Shown here piece by piece: positions 49,001 to 60,903 of a stretch of DNA of 64,000 nt. The DNA is from Toxoplasma gondii ME49 (lineage: Eukaryota > Apicomplexa > Conoidasida > Eucoccidiorida > Sarcocystidae). A program made the position numbers and the translations under genes. The stretch lies in assembly GCF_000006565.2 (NCBI RefSeq), contig NC_031478.1, forward strand, positions 5,046,212-5,110,211, written 5' to 3'. The notes under the pieces are model-generated. The model made no database searches and had not been told where the DNA came from. It was given only the letters and a program-made list of their open reading frames with translations. How positions within the stretch are numbered: the first letter of the stretch is position 1; the number at the start of each line of letters is the position of its first letter.

Positions 49001-50917
49001 CCTTCGCTCTCAGAGACATACAAACGGATACACGCCACAGAGTGTCTCATTTATATCGATCTCTTTATGCAGTCTTCCATCCCAATGTATCTCTCTGTCT
49101 ACATACATCCATGTGCATGTGATGGTAGACGTACACTTCTTTAGGTTGTAGTTGGGTGTGACTGTACGCACGGCACTGTGCATGGGTGTTTGGCGTCTTT
49201 CCCGTTGTTTTTCAGAGAGAAGTCCAGCACAAACAGCTGGACTGGACCAGCAAGGAGTGCATGCACTTGACGGAGAGCTGCGTGGATTTCCTCAGTCGCT
49301 TACTCGACAGAAATTACAGAACGCGGTTGACGGCTGCTCAAGGTCAGTGTCTGTGTTTTTCTCAATTTCAGTGAATCTCTCTTTTCCTGTCTCCGCTTCC
49401 GGCACAAAGGCGCCTCGCGCGTGGGCGTTTCTACAGCTGCGGGTGAGCTCTGCCTTTTTTTTCTTGCAGTGGTCGTTCTCTCATTTTCTCTTGAATTCCT
49501 CGGTGAACTCGCATCCCTCTCTTTTTCTCGGATCTTCCCCACGGCTCTGCGTCTCTCTCAAGTTGCTTTTTCTCTTCAGCTCTGCAACACCCGTGGATCT
49601 CAACTTGCACACCACTCAAGGAGCTGTCGATCATTAACCCAGAGAACCTGGAGCTTGCACGGTAACTTTCTCGTTGCATCTGCCAAAACGTTCCGCTGTG
49701 CTTCTGCATACACACAAGCGGCTCACCTCTCTCCATGCAGAGGCGACTGCGCTTCTGAGCAGCAGTGTTCTCGCGCGGCCTAGACGAGCGACAGCGATGG
49801 TCCCTCTGTTTTATGCCTGGACTATAGCCGATGTGGAGCGCCTCACTGCCGCAGGACATGGAACTCCTGCGGCTGAGTATGGTTCAAGCGTCCGAAAATC
49901 TTGTATCCATGAAATCTGGAAGAAGAGACTCGATCGGAAAAACGCGACTGTCTGCCACTGTCTGCGCGGAACTCGTCGCACAACTCGCGAGTTGATATTT
50001 ACTTCAAACAACTGTACACACACAGACACACTCATTCAGCTCATATATACGTAGATGCACACATACAGACATATATATATATATATATATATATGCGTAT
50101 ATAAATTTAAATGTACTCGCACATAGAGACGCATATATACAAGTATGCATATATATATATATATATATATGTATATAGATAAACGAGTAGATATGTGTAG
50201 ATCCGCGGGGGTGGAGTCTGTGTGGACGGAAGGGTGGGTGGAGCATGTGTATGTGTGTGTGGGTTCTCCGGTTTATTGTAGTTTTTTCTGTCTATCGTGT
50301 TTAGGGATATCATGTCTTCACAGCGCTCTGAGTTCACTGGTTTTTCTTTTCGCTGCATGCGTTGATCCTCAGTCGCCTGTCGGTCGACTCCGAGCACACT
50401 GGCGGACACCGGGTAGCGGCGCGTGTGAACTCCAAGATGGCCATTGCCGAAAAGGAATTCCGGAAAGTAAGACGGCCGAAAGGCAGAGAAACATGAGGCG
50501 AAACGATGGCCGGGGAAAGCGAATCAGACACGATGGGGGGAAGTCCAGTCGGCGGACTTGCGGTCAGGACCTTTGTGTCGGTTCGCGGCTTCTCTGTTGT
50601 GACCACGACTGGGTCAAATCGCGCTGACGACCGCGACGAAAACGCGTTCAAAGGTCGAAGAATAGCGAGAGAAACTCGAGTCGAGGGAGACATTGAAGAC
50701 CGAGACAGAGGCTGCGGGGGAGCTGGCGAAGCGCAGGGTATAAGGCTCTGCCATGAAAAAAACACTATGTGAGAGGTCGGATGTTTTTTCTGTCGGTTTC
50801 TCTGGATCTAAGAAAGAGCAGCAAGGGAGACTCTGTGTTGTCGCGTGTGCACAGGGGAAAAGCACTGGACGCAGAATCTCTGTCACCGACAGCCAACAGT
50901 CGTTCCACTCTAAGTAA
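46061..50917 (+). CDS. CDPK-like serine/threonine kinase without EF hands
   Basis: Nine exons (46061-46328, 47182-47390, 47797-47871, 48209-48276, 48479-48584, 49216-49342, 49580-49661, 50373-50466, 50855-50917) join in phase to 363 residues. The N terminus MGNSCGG has Gly2 for myristoylation and Cys5 (and Cys9) for palmitoylation, so membrane anchoring is likely. The kinase domain shows GSGSFGQV (34-41), Lys56 in FAVK, HRDVKAEN (155-162, Asp157), IDFG (177-180), GSPHYISPE (196-204), DMWAFGVMIYLMLFGRYPF and LQHPWI. This is the calcium/calmodulin and CDPK branch. After the kinase there are only about 60 basic/Ser-rich residues and no DxDxDG calcium loops, so calcium regulation in cis is absent unless further exons exist downstream. 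The last two exons have in-phase junctions but no homology support. Confidence 0.85.
46680..47000. repeat. Decayed CTATAY/TATCTATATCC repeat, kinase intron 1
   Basis: Hexanucleotide-like pyrimidine/TA repeat that is largely degenerate, with a short pure TA run near 46750-46775. Confidence 0.7.
50065..50175. repeat. (TA)n microsatellites, kinase intron 7
   Basis: Two TA tracts, about 50069-50095 and 50145-50172, between the exons ending at 49661 and starting at 50373. Confidence 0.85.
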
Positions 50918-53769
50918 CTTTTCTTCCGCGGACTCCTTCGTTCAAATGTAAGTCACGTTGTGCAAGCACTCCTGGATTCCATTGCTCAAAGAGAACTGCC
51001 TTCTCAAAACATTCAACCAACGAAATGTTCTACATAGAGAGCTATGCTTACAGAAATACATAGATGTGTACTTCTATATTTCATGATAAGCAGTGTCACG
51101 ACTCAATGCATATACATGTCTATATCTGTCTATGTATACATGTTTTTATGTATGTTTTTCTGTATCCGTTGATCTGCAGTGGTGTGACTATTTTTGGAGT
51201 GTATCCAAGTTCGTGTGTGTCCATGTCCATATTTCCAGCTGCGCTTACGACTGTGGTTGAGCATGTGCATGTACCCAGCTGCAAGTCAATCTGCATGTTT
51301 ATATGTGCGTATGTAGTAGTCTCTACATACAAATATATATATATATATATATATTGTTATACATATGTATATACGTACGCATATATATATATATATATAT
51401 ATTTGTGCATGCGTCGAAAAGATGAAATGCCTTTGGTGGCAGCGCCTGTTTTACCGCTCCACAGTTGCACGCCGCTCGTTTGCTCGGCACCCCGGTTCCT
51501 ATCTTCTGAGAATGTTGGATCTCCGTGGCGGCGGCTACACGTGTCGGGCGTTTGACGCTCCGCATCGCTTCTTTCCGCTTCACCATGTCGTCATATTTCT
51601 GTCAGTTTCTGTTGTCTCCACGTGTCTCCTTTGTTTTTGCGCGTCGTCAGGTCTGCTCGCAGCCAGCGCTTTCTCGCGCGAGGTGAAGAATGACATTTCG
51701 AGCGTCTGCGGAGGAGACGAATTCGTTGCCGACTTGTGCGGAACGAGCCTTTGAACGTTCCTTGTCGTGGTCGTGCTCCACAAGGCTATGAGTTCCTCTC
51801 TGTGACCGGAGCGTTACTGCAGCCGAAGCGCGGTCGCGGCATGATCCGGCTTCACGAGGAATGTCTTTTTTCTGGTCTCCCGTCTCGCTTTTAATCTCCA
51901 ACTTCGGAGCCGAAGAGACGCCGGAGGGTGGACGCAGACATGTGCGTGCATGTCCACACTCATTTAACTGTATGTAAATGTAGACATCTCGTTTCGTGAG
52001 GGGTGGCTCTAAGTCACACAGACTGCGGTACATGGCCGCGCAAAAGATATTTCAGACCTGGAGTTTTTTGGGTCTTTCTCAGTTCGCTTCCTCGCTGTTT
52101 CTCCCTGTGCCTTGAGGCACAAGTGGAGAACTCAAAAGGAAAGAAAAGAGACAACAGAAAAGACGGGACAGCTCGCCAGTCCTGCCGGTTGCAAGGAAGC
52201 CATGTGCGAAGACGGAGGGCGGCGAACTCTCCTCGCGTCTCTGCCATGCGCCTCCTGTGATGGGTGCTCCCAGCGACACAGCCAAGCCTAAGCCTGAGCA
52301 GTTTCTTGGCTGTGAGGCATTGTGCTTGTGTCTTCAAATCGCGTTCTACAGATCAGTCGATGAGGTCGCCTCTTCTTCGCGTTCAGGTCGGCGCGCCACA
52401 CCAGCCGGCCAGCAGCGGTAGGAGATCGAATCAATGTCTTGGCATCGAGAGATGTGCCGATCCATGGCTGCTCCTGTGCTCTCTGTTCTTCGAGGGACGA
52501 GGGGGCAGGAATCTGGAGTGTGGAGAGAACTGCGCCTGTGACTTGTGGCCTTCGCCGAATGGGTCTTCCAGCACTGAAACGCGTGCATTCACCGCAGAAT
52601 GCAAGCGAATCTGTTTTTCTGAGTCCCTGGACCGAGACGGAGTGTTTTTCTCGCAGAAAAGCGGTCCGAAGCAAGAAAGCGCGCGTAGGCACGCAGTGGA
52701 CAGTCGGCCGTGAACAGGCTTCGCGAAGGCGGCTTCGTTGTCGTCATCTCAGAGTTTTTTCTTTCGGCGCCTCGCGTTTTGATTTTGTGTAAACCGTGAT
52801 TCCAGGGAACGAAGAGATTCACACACCGGCAGCTGACGGTTTCCGGGAAGTTTGTGGGGGGAGAATGAACGCAGTCTAGGAGGCAAGGCTCAGTGCACCG
52901 CAGAGAAGGGAGAGAGCGAGAAGGAATAAAGGAAGCAACGAGGAGCAGCGCGATTTGTAAGAGCTGCAGAAGCATTTTCATCACGAAGACGGAAGGGCAG
53001 CTCTGGTCGTCAAATGTTTTACCTTCCGGGTGACCTTCTCTGCAGTTGTCGACGGCAGATACGCCGTAACGAACAGACTGTAGGGGGAGAAGACGGTCTT
53101 TCTGATGAATTGTGCCCCTCAGTTAAAACGTGTGTAATTTATCGGTACGCAAAGGCAGTGCCGCACTTGAGTTTCCTCTTTCGAGTCCTTAGAGTATATG
53201 CCGTGATTCGGCTCGTTATTTGAGCAGACGGATCCAGATTGTCTTTGAATGCAAAGAGAAAAGGGCGCATTTTTCTCGTAGTGAATGCTGCGACAAATGG
53301 AGGACATTTTTTCCCTCAACCGAATAAGCTCGTTACACGGAGAACGGATACATGGCATTTTGTGTGTGTTCATGGTTACATCTCTACGCGGTGTTGCCGT
53401 ACATGCAAATGCACCCCTGTGCATCCGTGGCCGCTTCGGCTATCTCTCAAGTCAAGCAAATCTCTGTTGGCTTTTTCTTCTTTGCATGCACGTGTACCTG
53501 CGCGCATAGTGATAGTTTTGAGTCACAGTTTTTCCCTCTTTGTCGACCCTGATGCATGACTGCGAAGAAAAGGCAGTTGACAGGGAAGACCAGAGGGACG
53601 ACGAAATGATGCGCCTTTGTTAAGCTTCTTGTCAAACCTTTCATTTGAAAAACTTTTGTTAGGTGTTGGGCGTGGAAGTTGGGATGGCCGGCGTTGAACC
53701 AGTTGTGCGCGGCGTGCCGCGACAGTCTCTTCCCTTCGGGCTGTCTACTTCACAGACAACCATTGAAGA

Positions 53770-53825
53770 CAGGCGAACATGCCGAAACTAAACTGCATGC
53801 AGTTTAGTTTCGGCATGTTCGCCTG
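53770..53825. repeat. 56-bp perfect palindrome centred on TGCATGCA
   Basis: Bases 53770-53797 are the exact reverse complement of 53798-53825, with no spacer and no mismatch; symmetry ends at 53769/53826. The eight central bases (53794-53801) are TGCATGCA, a core recognised by an ApiAP2 factor in Plasmodium. It could extrude as a cruciform or mark a duplicated inverted segment. Confidence 0.97.
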
Positions 53826-55540
53826 ATCCGTTAGAGTCTCTTCCCGGCAGTAAGGCAGGAGTCTCGACAAACGCTCGAAAGCTGACATAAATACTCCACC
53901 GCTGGCGCGATCCCTCACCCGGTGGGGCGTGCCTCTCTGCAAGCAAAGCACAAACTCGCATTTACACACCAAAGACACATGTGCATATATTGCAGCGGTA
54001 CCCTCGCCGACAGAAGAAACGCGTATCTCTCAGTACGCAGCCACCAGGGGGGAGGGGTACCTTGTTGAGAAACGTGATGCTCGAAAATTCCAGAGAAATT
54101 TCCGTACATAGGTTCGCCAAGAGCCACTCGTATCGACCGACCACAGATATCGATGGAGAGAACAGATCCACCAACAGGGAATCACTGGAGGCCATGCTTT
54201 GCTACGAATGGTGGCGAGCGAGGAGAAGCGAATCCCGCAAAAGGGGCCCCATCCACAACGTCTAAATTCCTGTTTCTGGTTTACGTGTCGCCACGGAATC
54301 GCTTATAACGGCCACTCTGTCAAGAATACATATGTGCATGTATATGGGATGAGAACAAGTGTTTCGTTGATGTCGCCGTGCGCTCTATGCGGAACCTGCA
54401 AGTAAAAATTCAAGAAGCATTGTTGTTGGCATTCCCTTTAACGTCCTGCAACATCATGCATTGCGGTTTGTTTCTGATTTAAGCGAATGGATACGAATCT
54501 GGGCAGCTCACATGGTTCTAATTGAAAACGTAGAAGATCGGCAATTCGGATTCGGGAGCGCGGATCTTTTTTCCCAGAAGCATTAAACCTATTTGAAATG
54601 TGCTAAGAACTCCACAGGTTCTGCTGGATCAGCAACTGGGAGTTTCACTTCGGTCATCGCAAAAAGGTGGAGTGACACAGCTGGTCGACAGCGATATGTA
54701 GGAAAAGGATCCTGAAGAGACCAAATCGCAGGTCGCCTGCTTTCGGGAACGAGGCTCGTGATTACTCGCACGAATACATGACGTCTACATATGCTTGCTT
54801 AGCTGCATATGTATGTAGACTGCTCTGTTTTGAAAGCGGCAGCAAAGCGGAAGACTCTGGACACACTACGCAGGGAACCTACAGACTTTTCTTTCGGCTT
54901 GGCACTACGTCAGCGACTCCACAGATTCCGACGCATTTGAGGGAGACGCACGGCTGGTCACAACAGGAATAGCGGCTGCTTCTGTGCAAATACGTATTAA
55001 AGAAGATCCCAGCGAACGGTGAGAATGGGAAGCAGCGATTCTTTCCCAGTACTGTTTCTAACAAATCTCGTGTTAGACACAGTGGAGTGCACTTTGTGAA
55101 ACAAATAATGCACAGTGGCGGTGCTTGGCTTCTTGTACTTTTTCACAAATAATTGTTTTGTGTGTGTGTGTGTGTCGTTTGTTGCTTCCTCCACAGCTGA
55201 TGCCCGATAGGAGAACGAAAGCAGAACTAGTGGCTGCTCTCCAAAAGAGAAACATGAGGTTTTACAGTTGCCGCTATAGATTCTGTCGAACCTATTTGAA
55301 GTCTTGAAAGAGATCGCAGTCGTCTGTACCGGAATCGATAGAAGGGAATCTCAGGAAACATATAAACCTTTTGTTCCTCACCTTGAATGCAGACCACGAG
55401 AAACACATCTCTGTCTTTCTTTATTTTGCAACGGGACTATGAGTTGGTAAAGTGCCTGTACCCGTCTACATTCGGTATGAACTACAGAGATAAGAGGAAC
55501 TTTCGTACTTTTGTGTAGTTCAGTGTTCCGTTACGTTTGC

Positions 55541-56287
55541 TTATAGTCTCAGCTTAGCATGCGCAGGTTTCACTTTCTTTCTAATATCTGGAATACCGGA
55601 GACGCACGAGAAGTGCAGAAAGCGACATTCAGTTTTTGTGCCTCCCAGATTGCCGGAATTCTCGATTTTTGAAGGGACAACGGGCGCTGACCAACCTGTC
55701 GAAAGCAGCGGTACTGCGCTTCGCCAAGATACACCGCGACCACTTGGCAACAGACTCTCTGTTTTACGTTTCTGTTTTATAAATCGGACAGATGCGTTTG
55801 TCTCTTGTGGACTCTTGTTTTCTCTTGAGCATCCCTCATTCCTGTTTGCGTGTGGGAACCGTCTAGGAAAACCTCTGAAACTATACGTGTGAACTTCCAA
55901 AAACCTGAGTCGCCGCACATGTTCATGCACACGCGCTGCCGGTCTCCCTATTTTGCCCAATGAATCGAGCGAAATATGGAAGCTGAAGTCTTTCTGCTGT
56001 AAACGAATAGGTGACTTTTTACATCTGCGCAAATATTTCTGTGAAAACGACTTCTCCCGATCCTTCCGGATAAACTTCCAACTCAGGGAACGGGCAAAAA
56101 CCTCGAGGGCAATGACAACTTTCGTGCCTTGAACTGCTTGATGTCGGCAGTCGCAAATTCCAGTTTGATTGCTTTCGCATCTTTTCTCCAACGGACAGTG
56201 CTGCTTCCTTCCGTGTCGCAAGCCTTTACTTCTTCGAATGGCTTTGTCTTTTGTTCTGAAGCTGTACGCAGAATCATGGTCTAACAT
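55541..56287 (-). other. Isolated 248-codon open frame, doubtful
   Basis: Uninterrupted minus-strand frame rich in Arg, Lys, Ser and Phe, with no domain, signal peptide or splice context. It lies just upstream of the subtilisin gene on the opposite strand. Most likely chance, but its length is unusual for this gap. Confidence 0.15.
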
Positions 56288-57053
56288 GCATCAACGCAGA
56301 GGCAGACCCCCGCTGGGCCGTAGCGGCTTGCCCTCTTTGGCAAAAGGACAAACGACGGATAGCCTATTGAACTAAAGGGTGTCGTAGTCGTGAGTTAACA
56401 CTTTCCCCCCGTTCGCCTACTAATTCCTCTGATCTAAAATTTTGCAAGGTCGAAATCCGGTGCCGGCTATCCACTTCTCCTCCTTCGGCCTCTGGAGGAA
56501 AGACATCTTGTGTGTCGACATCATACTGTGCGGCGGTCTGCGACATTGGCCAGTTAAGCGAGGTCATATCGATGTGGAAAGGGAACAGATCAACAGCATG
56601 GGGAAGCTTGCCCTAGGAGGCAGACAATGGAGTTCCAGAATCATCGACTGAAGGTAGCAACTTCCTGGCGTTCTGCTGTGTTTTATACAGCAGCGTTGGG
56701 TTTGTAAATACGTATACCCCAATATGTAAAATATATATGCATGTATGCTGACTACTCACTATGTGCGTGCAAGCCTACATAAATGGAGCACACACGCATA
56801 TGTACGCACATCCGTGTATAGGCGTATGCATTTCCACGTGAACCAGACGCATACGTCAGAAGATGAATAGATGCATGCTTTCCCTTCCTGAGAGCACAGA
56901 GCGATGCAAAATCGTATCTTTCGATACATGTGCGTGTCTGTGTGCCTCGTCACTCCATGAACTTGATGAGGAAAAACGCTTTGCTGTTGGCTTCTACCGC
57001 AGTTTTCATACATATTTGTTGATTTGACCTCTTTCTTTCCGCACTGTTTTTTC

Positions 57054-60000
57054 ATGTCGGACTTACGGGCCGGTGTGCAACCGGTCTCTTGTCGATCGGC
57101 TTGTGAGGCCGACATTTCCTATGCTCGCGTCGGGTCGGTCGCTAGGTTTGTTTCTCTCCGACAAAAACGTAGTCGTCATCATGAAGTCGATCCCAGGCCC
57201 CTGCGGAGGCACTTTTACTACCTGTCGACTTCTCGGCCCTCTTTGTTTCTTGTTTTCCTGCCTCTCTTGATTGTCTACGCATCCGGAACAGCTGTCCTCT
57301 CACAGATTCACGATGGAAGTGACAGCGAAACTCGCACCGCCGAAGGGGCTTTGGGGAATCTGGCTCCGGACAAAGACACGCGTCAGCCCGTCAGTCAGTT
57401 TCTTTCTCTGTCTAGTTCCGATCCGCTTCACGCGCCACAGCGTGTTGGTACAGCGGGAACAAGTGAGGACCCGGCAGCGACTTCCGCAGCCATTTCTGGT
57501 GAAAAGTTTTTCAAGGAAATGGCCCCGGAGCTGAGAAACACGGCAGAACAGCCCTTCGTTTTGGGGAACACTGTCGATGTTCCATCATCTTCAGAAGAAC
57601 CCGGGAACAGGGAAGAGTATGGACTTCTGAACGAAACAAGGTCAGCGCCCAGGGAAGAGCAGCAGGGTATAAAACCGGAAACTCTTGATTTTGAGAAAGG
57701 AATCTCGTTCGTGCTCCGACCCTCAGAAGGAGAATCTTTGTTGCTTGCTGGCGTGAGCAGCGCTTCAGCAGAACAGACCGACGTAGAAAAACAAGAAAGT
57801 GCCGAAAACGTTAAGAATTTTTCGACCGAAGTCCTCGAAGGTGCAGCCAACCTCCGAGGGCGATCCATCAGCCCAGCTCTGCTTCCTTCTTCCTCCCCAT
57901 TTCCTTCCCGTGCTTCTTCCGCTTCCTCTACGCCCGATTCGACAGCTCTCGTGTCCTCGTTACCGCCGACTCTTGCTTCTGCGTTGGTGTCTGGCCTCTC
58001 AGAGCACCTGGCGTCTTCCTTTCCCCTGTTCAATCCTTCGCTTTTACCTGAGTCTCGCTGGGCGTTTTCGGGTGATGAACACAACCTGCTTTGTCTGATA
58101 GGTCCCGGCGGCAGCTGCTCCAAGACGCCTACGCCGACCGAATTGCTGGGTCTTTTGAACGAAAGCACAGAGTGGATTTTGACCCCGACCGCCACGATTC
58201 TGCAAAGTATTGGGCGTACCGTGGACAAAATGATTAGCGGTTTCGTTCTGCGCACGGCGCCTGTGTTGCCGAACTATCGCAGGAACGTGATTATTTCCTA
58301 CCGCGGCTTCAAGCCGTTCATGTTGCTCGAGATGCTCGCGCAACGCAACCACTTCCTCCACCACTTGTCTTCTTTGTTTTCCTCGCTGCAACCCATTCGG
58401 TCCATTTACCTTCGGAACCTGGGCATGGAAATCTTCGAACTGCCCGACGTGCTCGGTCTCGGCGAATTCATGAAGGCTGCGCTCGGCCTCCGGCAGTACG
58501 TCGACCACGTCTTCGAGGATCAAGAACTCACCGATTTCGACGACGAAAAACAATCGGCCAGTGCAGAAGAAAGGGCAGAACCTGGCCTGATTTCCTTCGC
58601 TGACGAACCTGAAGCCTCGGGCGCGGCGGACGACAAAAGTAGCCGACAGATCCCCGGCGAACGAAGCCGCAATCGCCAGAAAGAGGACCCCTGTGATGGA
58701 TTCAACAGTCCGAACGATGTGGATGCCGGATGTGGAGAATCCACGAAAGAGAACCCCGATTCTAGCAGCAACGCATTTTCTTCTCAACGGCGCAGACTGC
58801 AAGTCATACCGAATGACCCTTTCACGTGGAAACAGTGGCCGTTTAGTGACAGCGGCCCGTCGCGCTGGGGCACTGAAGCACCAAGGGCGTGGGAATTGTG
58901 GACAGGTACGGAGAAAAACCAGGAACAAAGCAGAATCTAGTCGGAGCCGCAACCAGGCTGTCTGGCTTCGATGCTGAGACAAAGCGCTGGCAGCTAACGA
59001 AGCGCTTCATGTATAGTTTCTGCGAGTCTTGCCCCGATAAGAGCAGCCAGGCCGAAGACACACACACACACGCCGCAGATAACTTCATATGGGTTGTTTT
59101 CCAGCTTTGTTCTACCACTGCAGGCCTGGAGGGAATTACAGAAAACGTAGACAACTGCAGGTATCGTATGTATATGTTAATAGGCAAATGTACGCGTTTA
59201 TGATTAAACCTGCATGCACGTGACCACCCAACATAGTGGGCATATATGCGTGCCTTTAGCAGCTATGTATATGATGGTTGGGGGACATGCGGGACCTACA
59301 GTACATATCGAACTTTGAGTCTTAGGTCTCTCCTAGTGTTCTGAGGGGTCGTACAGTACATGCTGACTTTTCTGCTGTGAATGCTAACTGTCTTCTAGAG
59401 TTTTTCCCCTGCATTTGTCGAGCGCATTCTGCGCCGCAGACGACCCCTTTGACCCCAGAGAGAATCGGTGAAACTGAAACTCACATTCCATGCATAAATC
59501 TCGACTCTTTTCGTTTCTTCAAATTCTCCCTCTCGGTTTCGTGCCTTAAGATTGAAGATGATCAAGAGGGGACAGTCGTTGTGGGGTGAGGCAGGGTATT
59601 TGGTGTTGCTCATCTCTAGACTTTCTCATCCTGGTGAAACTCTAACTAGATAAGTGAGACAGAAGCTCATTTCGCCTCTGTTGTTGCTTCCGTCTCGTGC
59701 CCCTAGGTGCAAATATGCAAAAGCGACTGACAGTGGCCGTCATCGATAGCGGGGTTGACTACCGACACCCTGACTTGAAGAACATGATCTGGCACAACGA
59801 AGGCGAGATATGCAACAACGGGATCGACGACGACAGAAACGGGCTGGTGGACGATTGTCTTGGATGGGTAAATTAAGCAGGCGTTTTATCGAATGTGTGC
59901 GAAATTCCATTTTTGTAGGGATGTCTCTGTTCAGTTCTCTCTTCCGGTCATCTTCCATTTGATGGATTCATCAGGCTTTTCGCTTGCCAGGCACTGCCTG

Positions 60001-60867
60001 TCTCGGGTCCATTATGGTCCTTCACCCCCGCTCCCGCTGTCTTCTCTACTTCCTCCTGGTCCCCCCACCTTACTCCGCATTTTCGTCTGTACACAGCTTT
60101 GTTCAGTATTTACAACTACAGACACACCTGTCTCTACGGACCGAAAGGCATTCCCTGGACATGTGTCTTTGTGTAGCGACATGATCAGCTACCCCCTTTT
60201 GTGTCTGTACACGGTCTTGTCGCGTAAATAGGGACGCATCTGAAAAAGGAGAGATATAAACGCAAAGAAAAATCACTGTGAAAAATAATTTCTTAGGCAC
60301 ACCAATGCCTCGTTGCGTCTACAGATCTCTGGGGACGGCTGCCGCGCATAAACTTTCTCATCTTGGCTGTCCAGGCTCTCTATGTTGCAGGACTTCATCC
60401 ACGGTGACAACGACCCTGACGACGATAACGGGCACGGAACAGCGTCTGCAGGCATCATCGCCGCGGAGCCGAACAACCACATCGGCATGGCGGGAATCTG
60501 CTGGGGCTGCGAAATTATGATTTTGAAGGCTCTGAACAAAGACATCAAAGGCACCGTCAGCAGCTTCGCACGAGCCATCGACTATGCCTTGGGCAAAGGA
60601 GTCAAAATCTCCAACAACAGCTATGGCGGCAGAGGCAGCGGCTTTCATGGACTCGAACAGGCTGTGGAACGCGCCCGAGCCGCTGGAATGATCTTTGTCG
60701 CCGCTGCAGGGAACTACAATGGAAACAATGACAATGACAAGTCAGCCTTGAAGCACTACGCCCCTGGGATCGAAAAGAGCATATAATTCCAGCTACACCG
60801 TATTCCGTAAAGCCGATAGTAGTCACGGAGTAGTCGACATTCGTAGGCATCGCGTTATCTAAAGGTA

Positions 60868-60903
<36 letters not shown>

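Larger units (their letters stand above)
50918..57053. other. Gap between kinase and subtilisin genes
   Basis: About 6.1 kb. It should hold the kinase 3' UTR and the subtilisin promoter. TA tracts lie at about 51328-51405, a (GT)n run at about 55155-55175 and a 56-bp palindrome at 53770-53825. An imperfect inverted repeat (arms GTCTACATATGC and its near-complement) lies at 54782-54821. A 248-codon minus-strand frame (55541-56287) is the only long one and lacks any family signature. Confidence 0.55.

Noticed and set aside
52264..52713. 149-codon plus-strand frame with SLDRDG resembling part of an EF hand
   Set aside because: Only one partial match, without the rest of a 12-residue calcium loop or a paired hand, and no splice link to the kinase exons.
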